DNA of 5,829 nucleotides from Myxococcales bacterium (GTDB lineage: Bacteria; Myxococcota_A; Polyangia; Fen-1088): the NCBI GenBank assembly GCA_003161835.1, contig PMNO01000485.1, positions 2,950 to 8,778 of the forward strand, in the 5' to 3' direction. How positions within the stretch are numbered: position 1 is the first letter of the stretch; each line of letters opens with the position of its first letter. Both the position numbers and the translations under genes were made by a program. Below the pieces are notes generated by a model. It did not search any database and had not been told where the DNA came from. It saw nothing but the letters and a program-made list of their open reading frames with translations. Of this stretch, positions 1-5,776 are shown one piece after another.

Positions 1-234
1 TCCCCTCCGCTGGCCGATCAAGAACGGCTTGCCCTGGACGCCGCTGAGCACCGGGACACCATCAGCGTCGAGGGCCGGGACCAGCGGGTGATCGGCGACG
101 ATCGTCGCGATGGCAGCGTGGACGGCTTTGACGAAATCAGCGGCGATGTCCTGGTTCGACTTGCGGTACCGCTCGGTCGCCGAGCGCAGGTCTTGCGAGG
201 CGCTCGGGTGGAGAAAAAAACGTTCAGGAACCAC
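1..234 (-). CDS. RelE/ParE-like toxin, N-terminal part (runs off left edge)
   Basis: This minus-strand frame is open from position 315 to the window edge. From the GTG at 234 it gives 78 residues. They fit the N-terminal two-thirds of the RelE/ParE toxin fold (plasmid stabilisation family): a first strand RFFLHP, then SASQDLRSA, a Tyr23 and Asn27 in the first helix region, and a second helix DFVKAVHAAIATIVADHP ending in His-Pro at 49-50. Codon third positions are mostly G/C, which supports real coding. After Pro50 the sequence (ALDADGVPVLSG) is a poor match to the usual R-x-FPY strand, so the C-terminus may be divergent or damaged. An ATG at 309 is an alternative start but would overlap the divergent gene beginning at 281; neither start has a clear ribosome site. 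ParE toxins normally follow an antitoxin gene, yet none is visible immediately upstream. Family assignment rests on pattern recognition only. Such toxins inhibit gyrase or cleave mRNA; which applies here cannot be told. Confidence 0.42.
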   Translation of the reverse strand, partial: MVPERFFLHPSASQDLRSATERYRKSNQDIAADFVKAVHAAIATIVADHPLVPALDADGVPVLSGVQGKPFLIGQRRG

Positions 235-280
235 GGACGATGTGAATGCGCCCGCTGCGGGCGATTGACGAGGGCCGTGC

Positions 281-1702
281 TTGACTGGACCTCTGGCTCC
301 GAGGACCATTGACGGTCAGGTGGGCGATCGCGGAACCACGGTCCCTTGGCGGTCGCGTGGATCGGGGCTGTCCACGGCCGTGGCGGCCGCTGGTTTCGCT
401 GTCGTCGTTGTCGCCGGAACAGGGGCATGTGGTGAGCCACGAATGGGCGCCATGCCTGACGCGGCACCGGCCGATGCGTCCTCGTCGGATGAGAGGACAA
501 CCGACGGGGAACCCGATGCCGGCTCCACCGGTCCCGAAACGCGATCACCAAATCCCAGTGAGCCGATAACGATTTCGTTGCTGCCGTCGCCGAATCCGTT
601 GCTTCCGTTTCAGCAGGCGGCGGAGGTCAGCATCGCCGCGCACAACGGTCGCGTGATGATCGCCGCCATCAACCTGCACACCGATGCCTCCGACACGCTG
701 ACGGCGACGCCGCTCTTGCGTGGGGTGGGGGTAGCCACGTCGAGCGATTGGGGCAACACCTTTGGGCCGACCGTCAACCCCGGCTTCGTCGCCACCGAGA
801 CCTCCGACCCGGTCGTCCGTGCCAGTGCCGATGGCTCCTTCTGGCTGGCGGCCATCGGCATCGAATCGGCAGGCCTTGCCGGCGAACAGCACCGTGGCTG
901 GCTCCTACGCGCGCTACCCGGGAGACAAAGTTTCGCCGTCATTCACGACGACCTACCGGTGTTCGACAAGGAATGGATCGCTCCGGGCTGGGGTGGAGGT
1001 TTGGTCATGGGCGCGGAGGGCGGCTTCTGGAGATTCACGAGCGAGGGAATCATCTCGGCATCGTGGATCGAGGGTCCAGACTGGCCGGTGTTCGGTGCCT
1101 TCGACGATGCGAGGGGGGTCCATTTTGTCATCGGAGGCGCCGTGGCCCTCTGGACGGGCGCGCCCGATTTAGTCCCTGAAGGCCATCTTCGGTCCCCATC
1201 AGTTGTCGACAATGGCTGGAGCGTTCCCATCGGAGCGTTGTCGGATGGGGGCGTGTGGGCGGTGTACGGAGCCGAATCGATCGGGAAGGACAATCAGTCG
1301 CATGGAACCGTCATTGTCAGGCAGTTCCGTTCCGGCGATCTCGAAGGGCAGGACGTGGCGATTGGCGACGCCGGGGCCATGGCATCGTTCATGCCCGCCG
1401 CGGCGATGGACGACGAAGGACGGCTGCACGTCATCTGGTACGACAGCAGCGGCGCGTCGGGCGTGTTGAAATACGCGCGCAGCATTTCGACCGACCTGGA
1501 CTTGGGCTTCTCGCCGGCGCAGATCGTCGATCCGGACGCCTGTCCCGGCGCCGGCTGGTTCCCGGCCTTCGCCGAAGGCGCGCCCGATCGTCGTTTGCGC
1601 GAATACATCGACCTGGCGATCGATGCCCGGCGCGTCCACATGGCATGGACCCACGCGCCCACTCTGCCTTCCCGGATTCAGACCAGCCACCTGGATTTCT
1701 GA
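281..1702 (+). CDS. BNR/sialidase-like beta-propeller lipoprotein
   Basis: A 473-residue protein, probably exported and lipid-anchored. The N-terminus has Arg residues (24 and 26), a hydrophobic stretch at about 33-48 rich in Ala/Val, and a Cys at 50 preceded by GTGA, an imperfect lipobox. Residues 51-95 are a disordered Asp/Ser/Pro/Gly linker. The rest looks like the sialidase/BNR superfamily: a perfect Asp-box (SSDWGNTF, 154-161), an FDKEW motif (228-232) common in BNR lipoproteins, HVIWYDSSG (383-391), a degenerate Asp-box-like stretch near 401-411, and EYIDLAIDARRVHMAWT (441-457), a typical last-blade pattern. The catalytic Arg triad of true sialidases is not evident, so I call a fold and not an enzyme. 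The TTG start at 281 has GAGGG at 270-274. The GTG at 320 would give a shorter, more normal signal peptide but has a weaker ribosome site. The gene is divergent from the toxin-like ORF and convergent with the GH28 gene. Confidence 0.75.
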   Translation: MTGPLAPRTIDGQVGDRGTTVPWRSRGSGLSTAVAAAGFAVVVVAGTGACGEPRMGAMPDAAPADASSSDERTTDGEPDAGSTGPETRSPNPSEPITISLLPSPNPLLPFQQAAEVSIAAHNGRVMIAAINLHTDASDTLTATPLLRGVGVATSSDWGNTFGPTVNPGFVATETSDPVVRASADGSFWLAAIGIESAGLAGEQHRGWLLRALPGRQSFAVIHDDLPVFDKEWIAPGWGGGLVMGAEGGFWRFTSEGIISASWIEGPDWPVFGAFDDARGVHFVIGGAVALWTGAPDLVPEGHLRSPSVVDNGWSVPIGALSDGGVWAVYGAESIGKDNQSHGTVIVRQFRSGDLEGQDVAIGDAGAMASFMPAAAMDDEGRLHVIWYDSSGASGVLKYARSISTDLDLGFSPAQIVDPDACPGAGWFPAFAEGAPDRRLREYIDLAIDARRVHMAWTHAPTLPSRIQTSHLDF

Positions 1703-1984
1703 GGTGCGGAAATCCCTCGCGCCCCTGCCGCCGGCTCCCTCCGTCAATTCCGGGAGCAACCCGGGTGCGGTTTCCCACCTGTATACCTCGGTCGCTACAC
1801 TCACCGTTGTCGCCATCAGCAAACCCGCGCCTCGTCAGCCTCCGAGGGCGAGGCACACGCCGTCTTCGCGCGCCACGGCATTGAGCTGCTCTGATCGCGA
1901 TCCTCCTGGGCCTCGGCGACCGCGATGTCCCTGGGACAGACCGCGTATGCGAGAAACATCAGCATCTCTGCCAACTACGGCCTG
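1703..1984. other. Convergent intergenic spacer
   Basis: This 282-bp spacer lies between the 3' ends of the sialidase-like gene and the GH28 gene. It holds a possible terminator (1750-1764), a 6-bp stem with a 14-nt loop (1829-1834 with 1849-1854, gcctcg/cgaggc) and a perfect 10-bp palindrome gatcgcgatc (1893-1902). A plus-strand stretch around 1836-1893 reads like a short coding fragment with G/C-rich third positions (ASEGEAHAVFARHGIELL) before a stop. It has no recognisable family and could be chance or an old relic. No convincing gene is present. Confidence 0.5.
1750..1764 (+). terminator. Possible terminator hairpin after the sialidase-like gene
   Basis: A 5-bp all-GC stem (ccggg, loop agcaa, cccgg) sits 48 nt after the stop codon at 1702 and is followed by tgcggttt. 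The T-run is short, so intrinsic termination is uncertain. The position between convergent genes is where a terminator is expected. Confidence 0.25.
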
Positions 1985-3466
1985 CTAGAACGTCACGAAG
2001 GCGTCGGTGCAGTCGCGTGGCTCCGCGGGCTCGGGGGCAAGTTGATTGACGGTGACGTTCGTGCCGGCCGGCGTGACACCGACGGGCCCCGGACCCAGCG
2101 TGATGTTCGCGTCGGCGAACGTACCGGTGGGGGGCAGATCGAACACGACGTTGTTCAGCGTCAGTCCCAGCGGATGGGCCGCATCGCGCCCGCGCATCGT
2201 CAGCATGCCGCCCCCCAGCACGCGAACGTTCCGCACATAGATGTCGCGAAAATTCGGAATCAGCATCCCCGTGGTGGAACTGTAGAACGGATCGAACACC
2301 AGCGGCCGTCTGACGTTGCGAATACAAACGTCCGTGTAGCTGATGGCCTGAACCAGGCCACCGCGGCTTGGATCGGATTTGATGCGAAGGCCGTTGTCGG
2401 TGCCGTCCAGGGACAGATCGCACACGCGCACATTCTTGACGCCGCCGTTCGTTTCGCTGCCGATCGACATGCCGTGGCCACTTCCGAAATGATTGTGGGC
2501 GATGATCAATCCGTCGACGGGAGCACCGCCTTTGATCGCCACGTTGTCATCGCCCGTGGTGATCTTGCTGTACGCGATCACCCCGTTCTTGGTGCCCGAA
2601 GGATCGACACCGTCGGTGTTCGGAGCCGTCGGCGGTGTGTTGATGGTGATGCCCCAGACCTTGAAGCCCACCGTCCCCTGCAACACGACATGAAACTTGG
2701 GCGCGTTACGCAGGGTCACCTGGTACAAGGTGAAGTTGGTTCCGCCAACCACCTGTACCAACCGCGGTGCGGCCAACTGGCCGTCGTAGGTCTCTTCCAG
2801 TTCCCACCACGTGGCCGTGTCATCGGCCACCACGTCGCCGCCGCGACCATCGATCGTTCCCGTTCCGACCACGGCGGCTCCGTCCATCCCGGCTGCGTTG
2901 ATCAGCGCGTTGCACGACGAATTGCCAGTGCCGTTGCCGCCACACAGACCGGATCCGGGTGTCAGGTCGAAATCGCGCGGGTTGCGTGACGCGAACAGTG
3001 TCGTGCCGGCGTCGATCCACAAGGCGACCTTGGCGCGGAGGCGCATCGCTCCCGAAACAAAAGCCACGCGATCTCCGTCGCTGGCTAGCCTCACGGATTG
3101 ACCAGCGGGACACGCATCGATGGCGGCCTGAATCGCCGCGGTGTCCAGGACGGTTTCGTCCACGGGTGTGCCGTCGGTTCCGACGGTCTTCGTCGCCATG
3201 AGCGTGGCGCAGGCCGGTGGGACGGTCGGTTCGGGCCCGAGGTCATCGCAGGAGATGTTGATGGCCGGCGCGCCACCCGCGCCGCCAACTCCGGACTGGC
3301 CACCCTGGCCACCGGCGCCGCCCGTGCCGATCACCGTCGTGCCGCCTGAGTCCACCACGCCCGCCGGTGGTTTGTCGTGTCCGCACGCCGGGACAAGAAG
3401 AAGCGCGGTCGCAAGCAACGGGAACGCGGTGAACGCTCTGAACAATTTTCTAGACGATCTGATCAT
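1985..3466 (-). CDS. Glycoside hydrolase family 28 (polygalacturonase-like) lipoprotein
   Basis: A 493-residue secreted protein of the right-handed beta-helix GH28 family, which hydrolyses alpha-1,4-galacturonosyl links in pectin and related polymers by inversion. All four family signatures are present in order: NTDG (283-286), GDD (305-307), GHG (330-332) and RIK (361-363). The catalytic Asp candidates are 285, 306 and 307, with His331 and Arg361/Lys363 in the substrate site. The ATG at 3466 is chosen because it gives a clean lipoprotein signal: MIRSSRK, a hydrophobic core, then LLLVPAC with Cys28. A Gly-rich linker (about 36-67) links the anchor to the catalytic domain, which starts near 70. 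The frame stays open upstream to a TTG at 3574, but that would bury the signal peptide. No strong ribosome site precedes 3466. Six Cys in the mature domain could form disulfides. Endo- or exo-action and exact substrate (polygalacturonate, rhamnogalacturonan, xylogalacturonan) cannot be decided from sequence. No pectin transporter or regulator is nearby. Confidence 0.93.
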   Translation of the reverse strand: MIRSSRKLFRAFTAFPLLATALLLVPACGHDKPPAGVVDSGGTTVIGTGGAGGQGGQSGVGGAGGAPAINISCDDLGPEPTVPPACATLMATKTVGTDGTPVDETVLDTAAIQAAIDACPAGQSVRLASDGDRVAFVSGAMRLRAKVALWIDAGTTLFASRNPRDFDLTPGSGLCGGNGTGNSSCNALINAAGMDGAAVVGTGTIDGRGGDVVADDTATWWELEETYDGQLAAPRLVQVVGGTNFTLYQVTLRNAPKFHVVLQGTVGFKVWGITINTPPTAPNTDGVDPSGTKNGVIAYSKITTGDDNVAIKGGAPVDGLIIAHNHFGSGHGMSIGSETNGGVKNVRVCDLSLDGTDNGLRIKSDPSRGGLVQAISYTDVCIRNVRRPLVFDPFYSSTTGMLIPNFRDIYVRNVRVLGGGMLTMRGRDAAHPLGLTLNNVVFDLPPTGTFADANITLGPGPVGVTPAGTNVTVNQLAPEPAEPRDCTDAFVTF

Positions 3467-3520
3467 GTGTCGCGAATCAGTGTCACGGCCCACCCGCCAC
3501 GGGTCGGCGCCCAGCGAAAT

Positions 3521-3540
3521 CCCTAGGGCGCGATGATCGC
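3521..3540. promoter_or_regulatory. Tandem palindromes upstream of GH28 gene (possible operator)
   Basis: Two short perfect inverted repeats lie 55-74 bp upstream of the GH28 start: ccctaggg (3521-3528) and gcgat-g-atcgc (3530-3540). Their position between the small upstream ORF and the GH28 start would suit a regulator site. Short palindromes also arise by chance in GC-rich DNA, and no clear -10/-35 pair was found. Confidence 0.2.
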
Positions 3541-3570
3541 TCCGCCGCGGGGCCGGTGTCACGCGGAGGC

Positions 3571-3723
3571 TCAAGCTTGAAGGGGAAGACCGTGGGCGGC
3601 GGCGCCCAACTCGTCCCGAACCACGAGGTAGCCCTGCGGATCTAGGACCAATCGGATGGGGATGAAACCTCCAAGCGCGCGGTTTGGTTCATGAAACCAA
3701 GTGGAAATCTCGTCTGACTTCAT
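3571..3723 (-). CDS. Short DUF2384-like (MbcA/ParS/Xre antitoxin C-terminal domain) protein
   Basis: A 50-residue ORF from the ATG at 3723. It matches the toxin-binding domain of MbcA/ParS/Xre-type antitoxins (DUF2384): EISTWFHEPNRALGG (5-19) corresponds to the W-(L/F)-x-x-PN-x-ALGG core, IPIRLVLDPQGY (21-32) to the P-x-x-L-x-x-x-x-G helix start, and VVRDELGAAAHGLP (34-47) to the final helix ending in a Gly. In complete antitoxins this domain follows a helix-turn-helix or helical N-terminal segment of roughly 50-80 residues; here that part is absent. The frame can extend to a GTG at 3786 (71 residues), but that extra segment is Arg/Pro/Gly-rich, overlaps the 46-bp repeat and looks non-coding. 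So this is either a stand-alone mini-antitoxin or the surviving 3' end of a truncated gene. The usual RES-domain toxin partner is not seen; GH28 lies 104 bp downstream on the same strand. Recognition is by motif only. Confidence 0.5.
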   Translation of the reverse strand: MKSDEISTWFHEPNRALGGFIPIRLVLDPQGYLVVRDELGAAAHGLPLQA

Positions 3724-3764
3724 CACCGAGCATGGACGGCTGGCATCGCGCGCGCCGCCGCAAC

Positions 3765-3810
3765 CGCGAGGCGCGGGGTCGGCCACGGGCGGGCGGCGGG
3801 GAAGTTTACA
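3765..3810 (+). repeat. 46-bp interspersed direct repeat, copy 1
   Basis: This stretch begins cgcgaggcgcggggtcg and ends cggcggggaagtttaca. It aligns without gaps to 5731-5776 with 40 of 46 bases identical by eye. Similarity stops sharply on both sides. It lies in the gap between the GH28 and FG-GAP genes and supplies the TAA stop (3806-3808) of the minus-strand relic on its right. It could be the end of a mobile element, a recombination site or an intergenic repeat family. Confidence 0.7.
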
Positions 3811-4033
3811 GAGTGGGATCTATCGGCGTTTGACGCACAGAGACAGTGGCCCTTGCAGGGCGGGCGTCAATGTCCGGTCGGGTCCGCGCTAGCAGGACGG
3901 CCGACAGCCTGTAGCCGCCGTCGGGCACCTCGAAGCACGCGAGACCGACGGCGAGGTCGAGATTGGCGTGGCGGATGTCGAGGCTCTGCCGCCCATCGAG
4001 AACAGGGAACGCTGTGAGCTTCGTACTGGCCAG
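3806..4033 (-). pseudogene. Start-less coding relic, family unknown
   Basis: A minus-strand frame is open for 75 codons between a TAG at 4034-4036 and a TAA at 3806-3808. In its first two-thirds almost every codon ends in C or G and the translation looks protein-like (for example LDGRQSLDIRHANLDLAVG, then FEVPDGGYRLSAVLLA). Third-position bias fades after about position 3880, towards the 46-bp repeat. No usable start codon or ribosome site lies near its beginning; the only in-frame GTG is deep inside. I do not recognise the family. The most economical reading is a gene fragment cut at both ends, but chance open frame in GC-rich DNA remains possible. The rest of the gap up to 4091 shows nothing else beyond the palindrome at the FG-GAP start. 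Confidence 0.3.
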
Positions 4034-4074
4034 CTAGAAGAGGGTCCGCAGGCCGCCGACGAAACCGCGCCGCT

Positions 4075-4093
4075 ACGGACAGGACTAGTCCGT
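4075..4093 (+). promoter_or_regulatory. Palindrome covering the ribosome site and GTG of the FG-GAP gene
   Basis: Two overlapping inverted repeats lie here: ggactagtcc (4082-4091), a perfect 10-bp palindrome that ends one base before the GTG, and acggac (4075-4080) pairing with gtccgt (4088-4093) around a 7-nt loop. The second places the AGGA ribosome-site candidate (4081-4084) in a loop and the first two bases of the GTG in the stem. It could be an operator or an RNA hairpin that tunes initiation, or a sign that translation really starts at 4128. Confidence 0.3.
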
Positions 4094-5654
4094 GGCCGAT
4101 GAACGTACGTCAGGATACGCTGCCGTTATGGGGATATCGGAGAAGCGCCCCTCGATGGACTTAGGTCCGCTGGCACTGCTCGATCGGGCGCTTGATGCGG
4201 ACGTCCCCTTGGTGGGGGCCGCGGCTTTGCTCATCCTCATGATCGCGGGCGGCTGTCAGTCGCGGGATCTGAACGGCGGAAAAAGGGCGGACGGTGGCGG
4301 GAGTGGAATGCCCGCCATGGATGCTGGTCGTGCCGAAGCGGGCGAGGTGGGCCAGACCGCGACGGGGGGAACCAGCCTTGGTTCGGCGGCCGCGGCGGCG
4401 AGCGGTGGCGGGACCGGAACCGCCGGCGCGGGTGCGGTGATCGGCGGAACTGGTACCGGCAGCGCGGGTGCGGCCGGCGGCGGGACGGCAACCGGCGGCG
4501 CGGCGGGAGCGGCGGCTCTGGGCATGGGCATCGCGATCAGCGTGCCTCCATTGTCTTTTGTCCAACTCCCCGATCTTGAGGACTATCTTGAATACCTTTA
4601 TCCAGGAAGTCGTTTTTCATCCGTCGATCTTGCGGACGTGAACGGCGACGGAGTCCTGGACGTTGTGGCCGGGCAACTCGGCATCGACCCGAACGCTGTT
4701 GTCATGCTGGGGAACGGGGACGGGTCCTTTGGCGCTTCCCGCGGCATCGAATCCATCGGAGTCACGTCGGCCGTCCTGATCGGCGATTTGAACGACGATC
4801 ACAAACCCGACCTGCTGGTTTCGCTGGTCTCAGCCACGATCCCTTCGCCGGGAATGACTTTCGCTCTGAACCGCGGTGACGGAACGTACGGAGCTCTCGT
4901 GACTCTGGATGCGCCGGCCGCCAGGCGCGGACTTGCTTCCACGACGACCCAACTCGTGGACCTCAACGGAGACGGGATGATCGACATTGCGGCGCTACAG
5001 GCCAGCTCGGTGAACGTCTCGCTCGGAACGGGAAGCGGGACGTTCGCCCCCTTTGTTGCTTATCTGCACAATCTCAACGTGCCCACTCCGCTGCCCACTT
5101 CCCAGCCCCGTGCAATCGGGCGATGCCTTGCGGCGGGGGATCTGAACGGGGATGGACGTCCGGATCTCGCTGTCACGCTCGAAAATCGCTTCGTGAGCAT
5201 TCTTCTGAATCACGGCGACGGAACGTTCGGCCCCCCGACTTTCTTTTCCACGGAAAAGCTGCCCGACACGGTGTTGATCGCCGATCTGAATGGGGACGCA
5301 ACCGGCGACCTCGTTCTCGGTCAGGAACCAGGCCTCGGGTCGACGCCTACCACGCTGAGCACGTTCTTGAACAGCAGTGGTGCCGTTTTCGCGCCACCGA
5401 CCACCTATGATGTTGCCGATTCGATCGATATCAGGCTGGTCGACTTCAACGGAGATGGGAAAGTTGACCTCGTCACCGACGGCAGGGACGTTCGGCTGAA
5501 CAAGGGTGGCGGCGTCTTTGCGGCGCCCGTCACGCTACCCATGCCTGCGACTGGCCCAACCGCCGCCTTAGGTGATGTGAATGGCGACGGAAAGACGGAT
5601 GTGGTCATCGGGGCGTTTCGGCACGTACACGTCTTCCTGAATACGTCGCCGTAG
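4092..5654 (+). CDS. Seven-repeat FG-GAP/VCBS beta-propeller lipoprotein
   Basis: A 520-residue predicted surface lipoprotein. A hydrophobic segment (41-53) ends in IAGGC (Cys55), a lipobox-like site. Residues 60-145 are a Gly/Ala/Ser/Thr linker. The rest carries seven FG-GAP/VCBS units, each with an Asp-rich loop like integrin calcium-binding loops: DVNGDGVLD (182-190), DLNDDHKPD (232-240), DLNGDGMID (290-298), DLNGDGRPD (350-358), DLNGDATGD (398-406), DFNGDGKVD (451-459) and DVNGDGKTD (495-503). Most are followed about 20-25 residues later by GDGTFG-type turns. Spacing of 44-60 residues and a count of seven fit a complete seven-bladed propeller, probably calcium-stabilised and used for binding; no catalytic motif is visible. 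GTG 4092 has AGGA seven bases upstream but gives a long N-terminus. ATG 4128 (AGGA at 4112-4115) and ATG 4155 are alternatives, and 4128 gives a basic n-region. It is a single-gene unit, divergent from GH28. Confidence 0.88.
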   Translation: MADERTSGYAAVMGISEKRPSMDLGPLALLDRALDADVPLVGAAALLILMIAGGCQSRDLNGGKRADGGGSGMPAMDAGRAEAGEVGQTATGGTSLGSAAAAASGGGTGTAGAGAVIGGTGTGSAGAAGGGTATGGAAGAAALGMGIAISVPPLSFVQLPDLEDYLEYLYPGSRFSSVDLADVNGDGVLDVVAGQLGIDPNAVVMLGNGDGSFGASRGIESIGVTSAVLIGDLNDDHKPDLLVSLVSATIPSPGMTFALNRGDGTYGALVTLDAPAARRGLASTTTQLVDLNGDGMIDIAALQASSVNVSLGTGSGTFAPFVAYLHNLNVPTPLPTSQPRAIGRCLAAGDLNGDGRPDLAVTLENRFVSILLNHGDGTFGPPTFFSTEKLPDTVLIADLNGDATGDLVLGQEPGLGSTPTTLSTFLNSSGAVFAPPTTYDVADSIDIRLVDFNGDGKVDLVTDGRDVRLNKGGGVFAAPVTLPMPATGPTAALGDVNGDGKTDVVIGAFRHVHVFLNTSP

Positions 5655-5683
5655 CTGAGCTCGTCGGCGCGGCTGCAGGTTTA

Positions 5684-5696
5684 CCGCATGTTGCGG
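5684..5696 (+). terminator. Small hairpin after the FG-GAP gene
   Basis: A 5-bp stem with a 3-nt loop (ccgca-tgt-tgcgg) begins 30 bases after the stop codon at 5654. It has no T-run after it, so a terminator role is only a possibility. It overlaps the last base of a GTTTAC motif at 5679-5684. Confidence 0.2.
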
Positions 5697-5730
5697 CCCG
5701 CGTGCTTGCTTCCGCTGTACGGCTTTCGCC

Positions 5731-5776
5731 CGCGAAGCGCGGGGTCGTCCACCGGCGGCCGGCGGGGCAGTTTACC
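5731..5776 (+). repeat. 46-bp interspersed direct repeat, copy 2
   Basis: Begins cgcgaagcgcggggtcg and ends cggcggggcagtttacc. It is in the same orientation as 3765-3810, with six mismatches and no gaps. It lies 77 bp after the FG-GAP stop and abuts the point where the cupin-like reading frame loses family resemblance. The two copies bracket the unknown relic and the FG-GAP gene, separated by about 1.9 kb. Confidence 0.7.

Noticed and set aside
18..551. 177-codon minus-strand frame across the left edge and the start of the sialidase-like gene
   Set aside because: Arg/Ser/Pro-rich translation typical of an out-of-frame reading; the neighbouring frame at 1-234 has better codon bias and a recognisable fold pattern.
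281..1702. True exo-alpha-sialidase activity for the first lipoprotein
   Set aside because: Only one clear Asp-box is present and the catalytic Arg triad and nucleophile Tyr/Glu pair are not identifiable, so only the fold is claimed.
1816..1965. 49-codon minus-strand ORF (begins MLMFLAYAVCPRD) in the convergent spacer
   Set aside because: Mixed third-position bases, no ribosome site and no similarity I recognise.
1925..2989. 354-codon plus-strand open frame opposite the GH28 gene
   Set aside because: It lies wholly antisense to a gene with intact catalytic motifs, its translation is His/Arg/Asp/Val-rich with no recognisable domain, and such antisense frames are common opposite GC-rich genes.
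3684..3700. Inverted repeat ttggtt-catga-aaccaa
   Set aside because: It falls inside the conserved PN-x-ALGG-coding part of the small ORF, so coding constraint and chance explain it.
3701..3892. Plus-strand 63-codon frame across repeat copy 1
   Set aside because: It is the complement of the DUF2384-like ORF and repeat, rich in Arg/Gly, with no ribosome site or domain.
4256..4531. Minus-strand Pro/Ala-rich frames opposite the Gly/Ala linker of the FG-GAP protein
   Set aside because: The repetitive Pro/Ala composition is simply the reverse complement of Gly/Ala-rich codons in the linker.
3765..5776. Integron attC sites or CRISPR repeats as the identity of the 46-bp pair
   Set aside because: The GTTTAC end does not fit the GTTRRRY core of attC, there is no conserved hairpin in both copies, and only two copies 1.9 kb apart rule out a CRISPR array.
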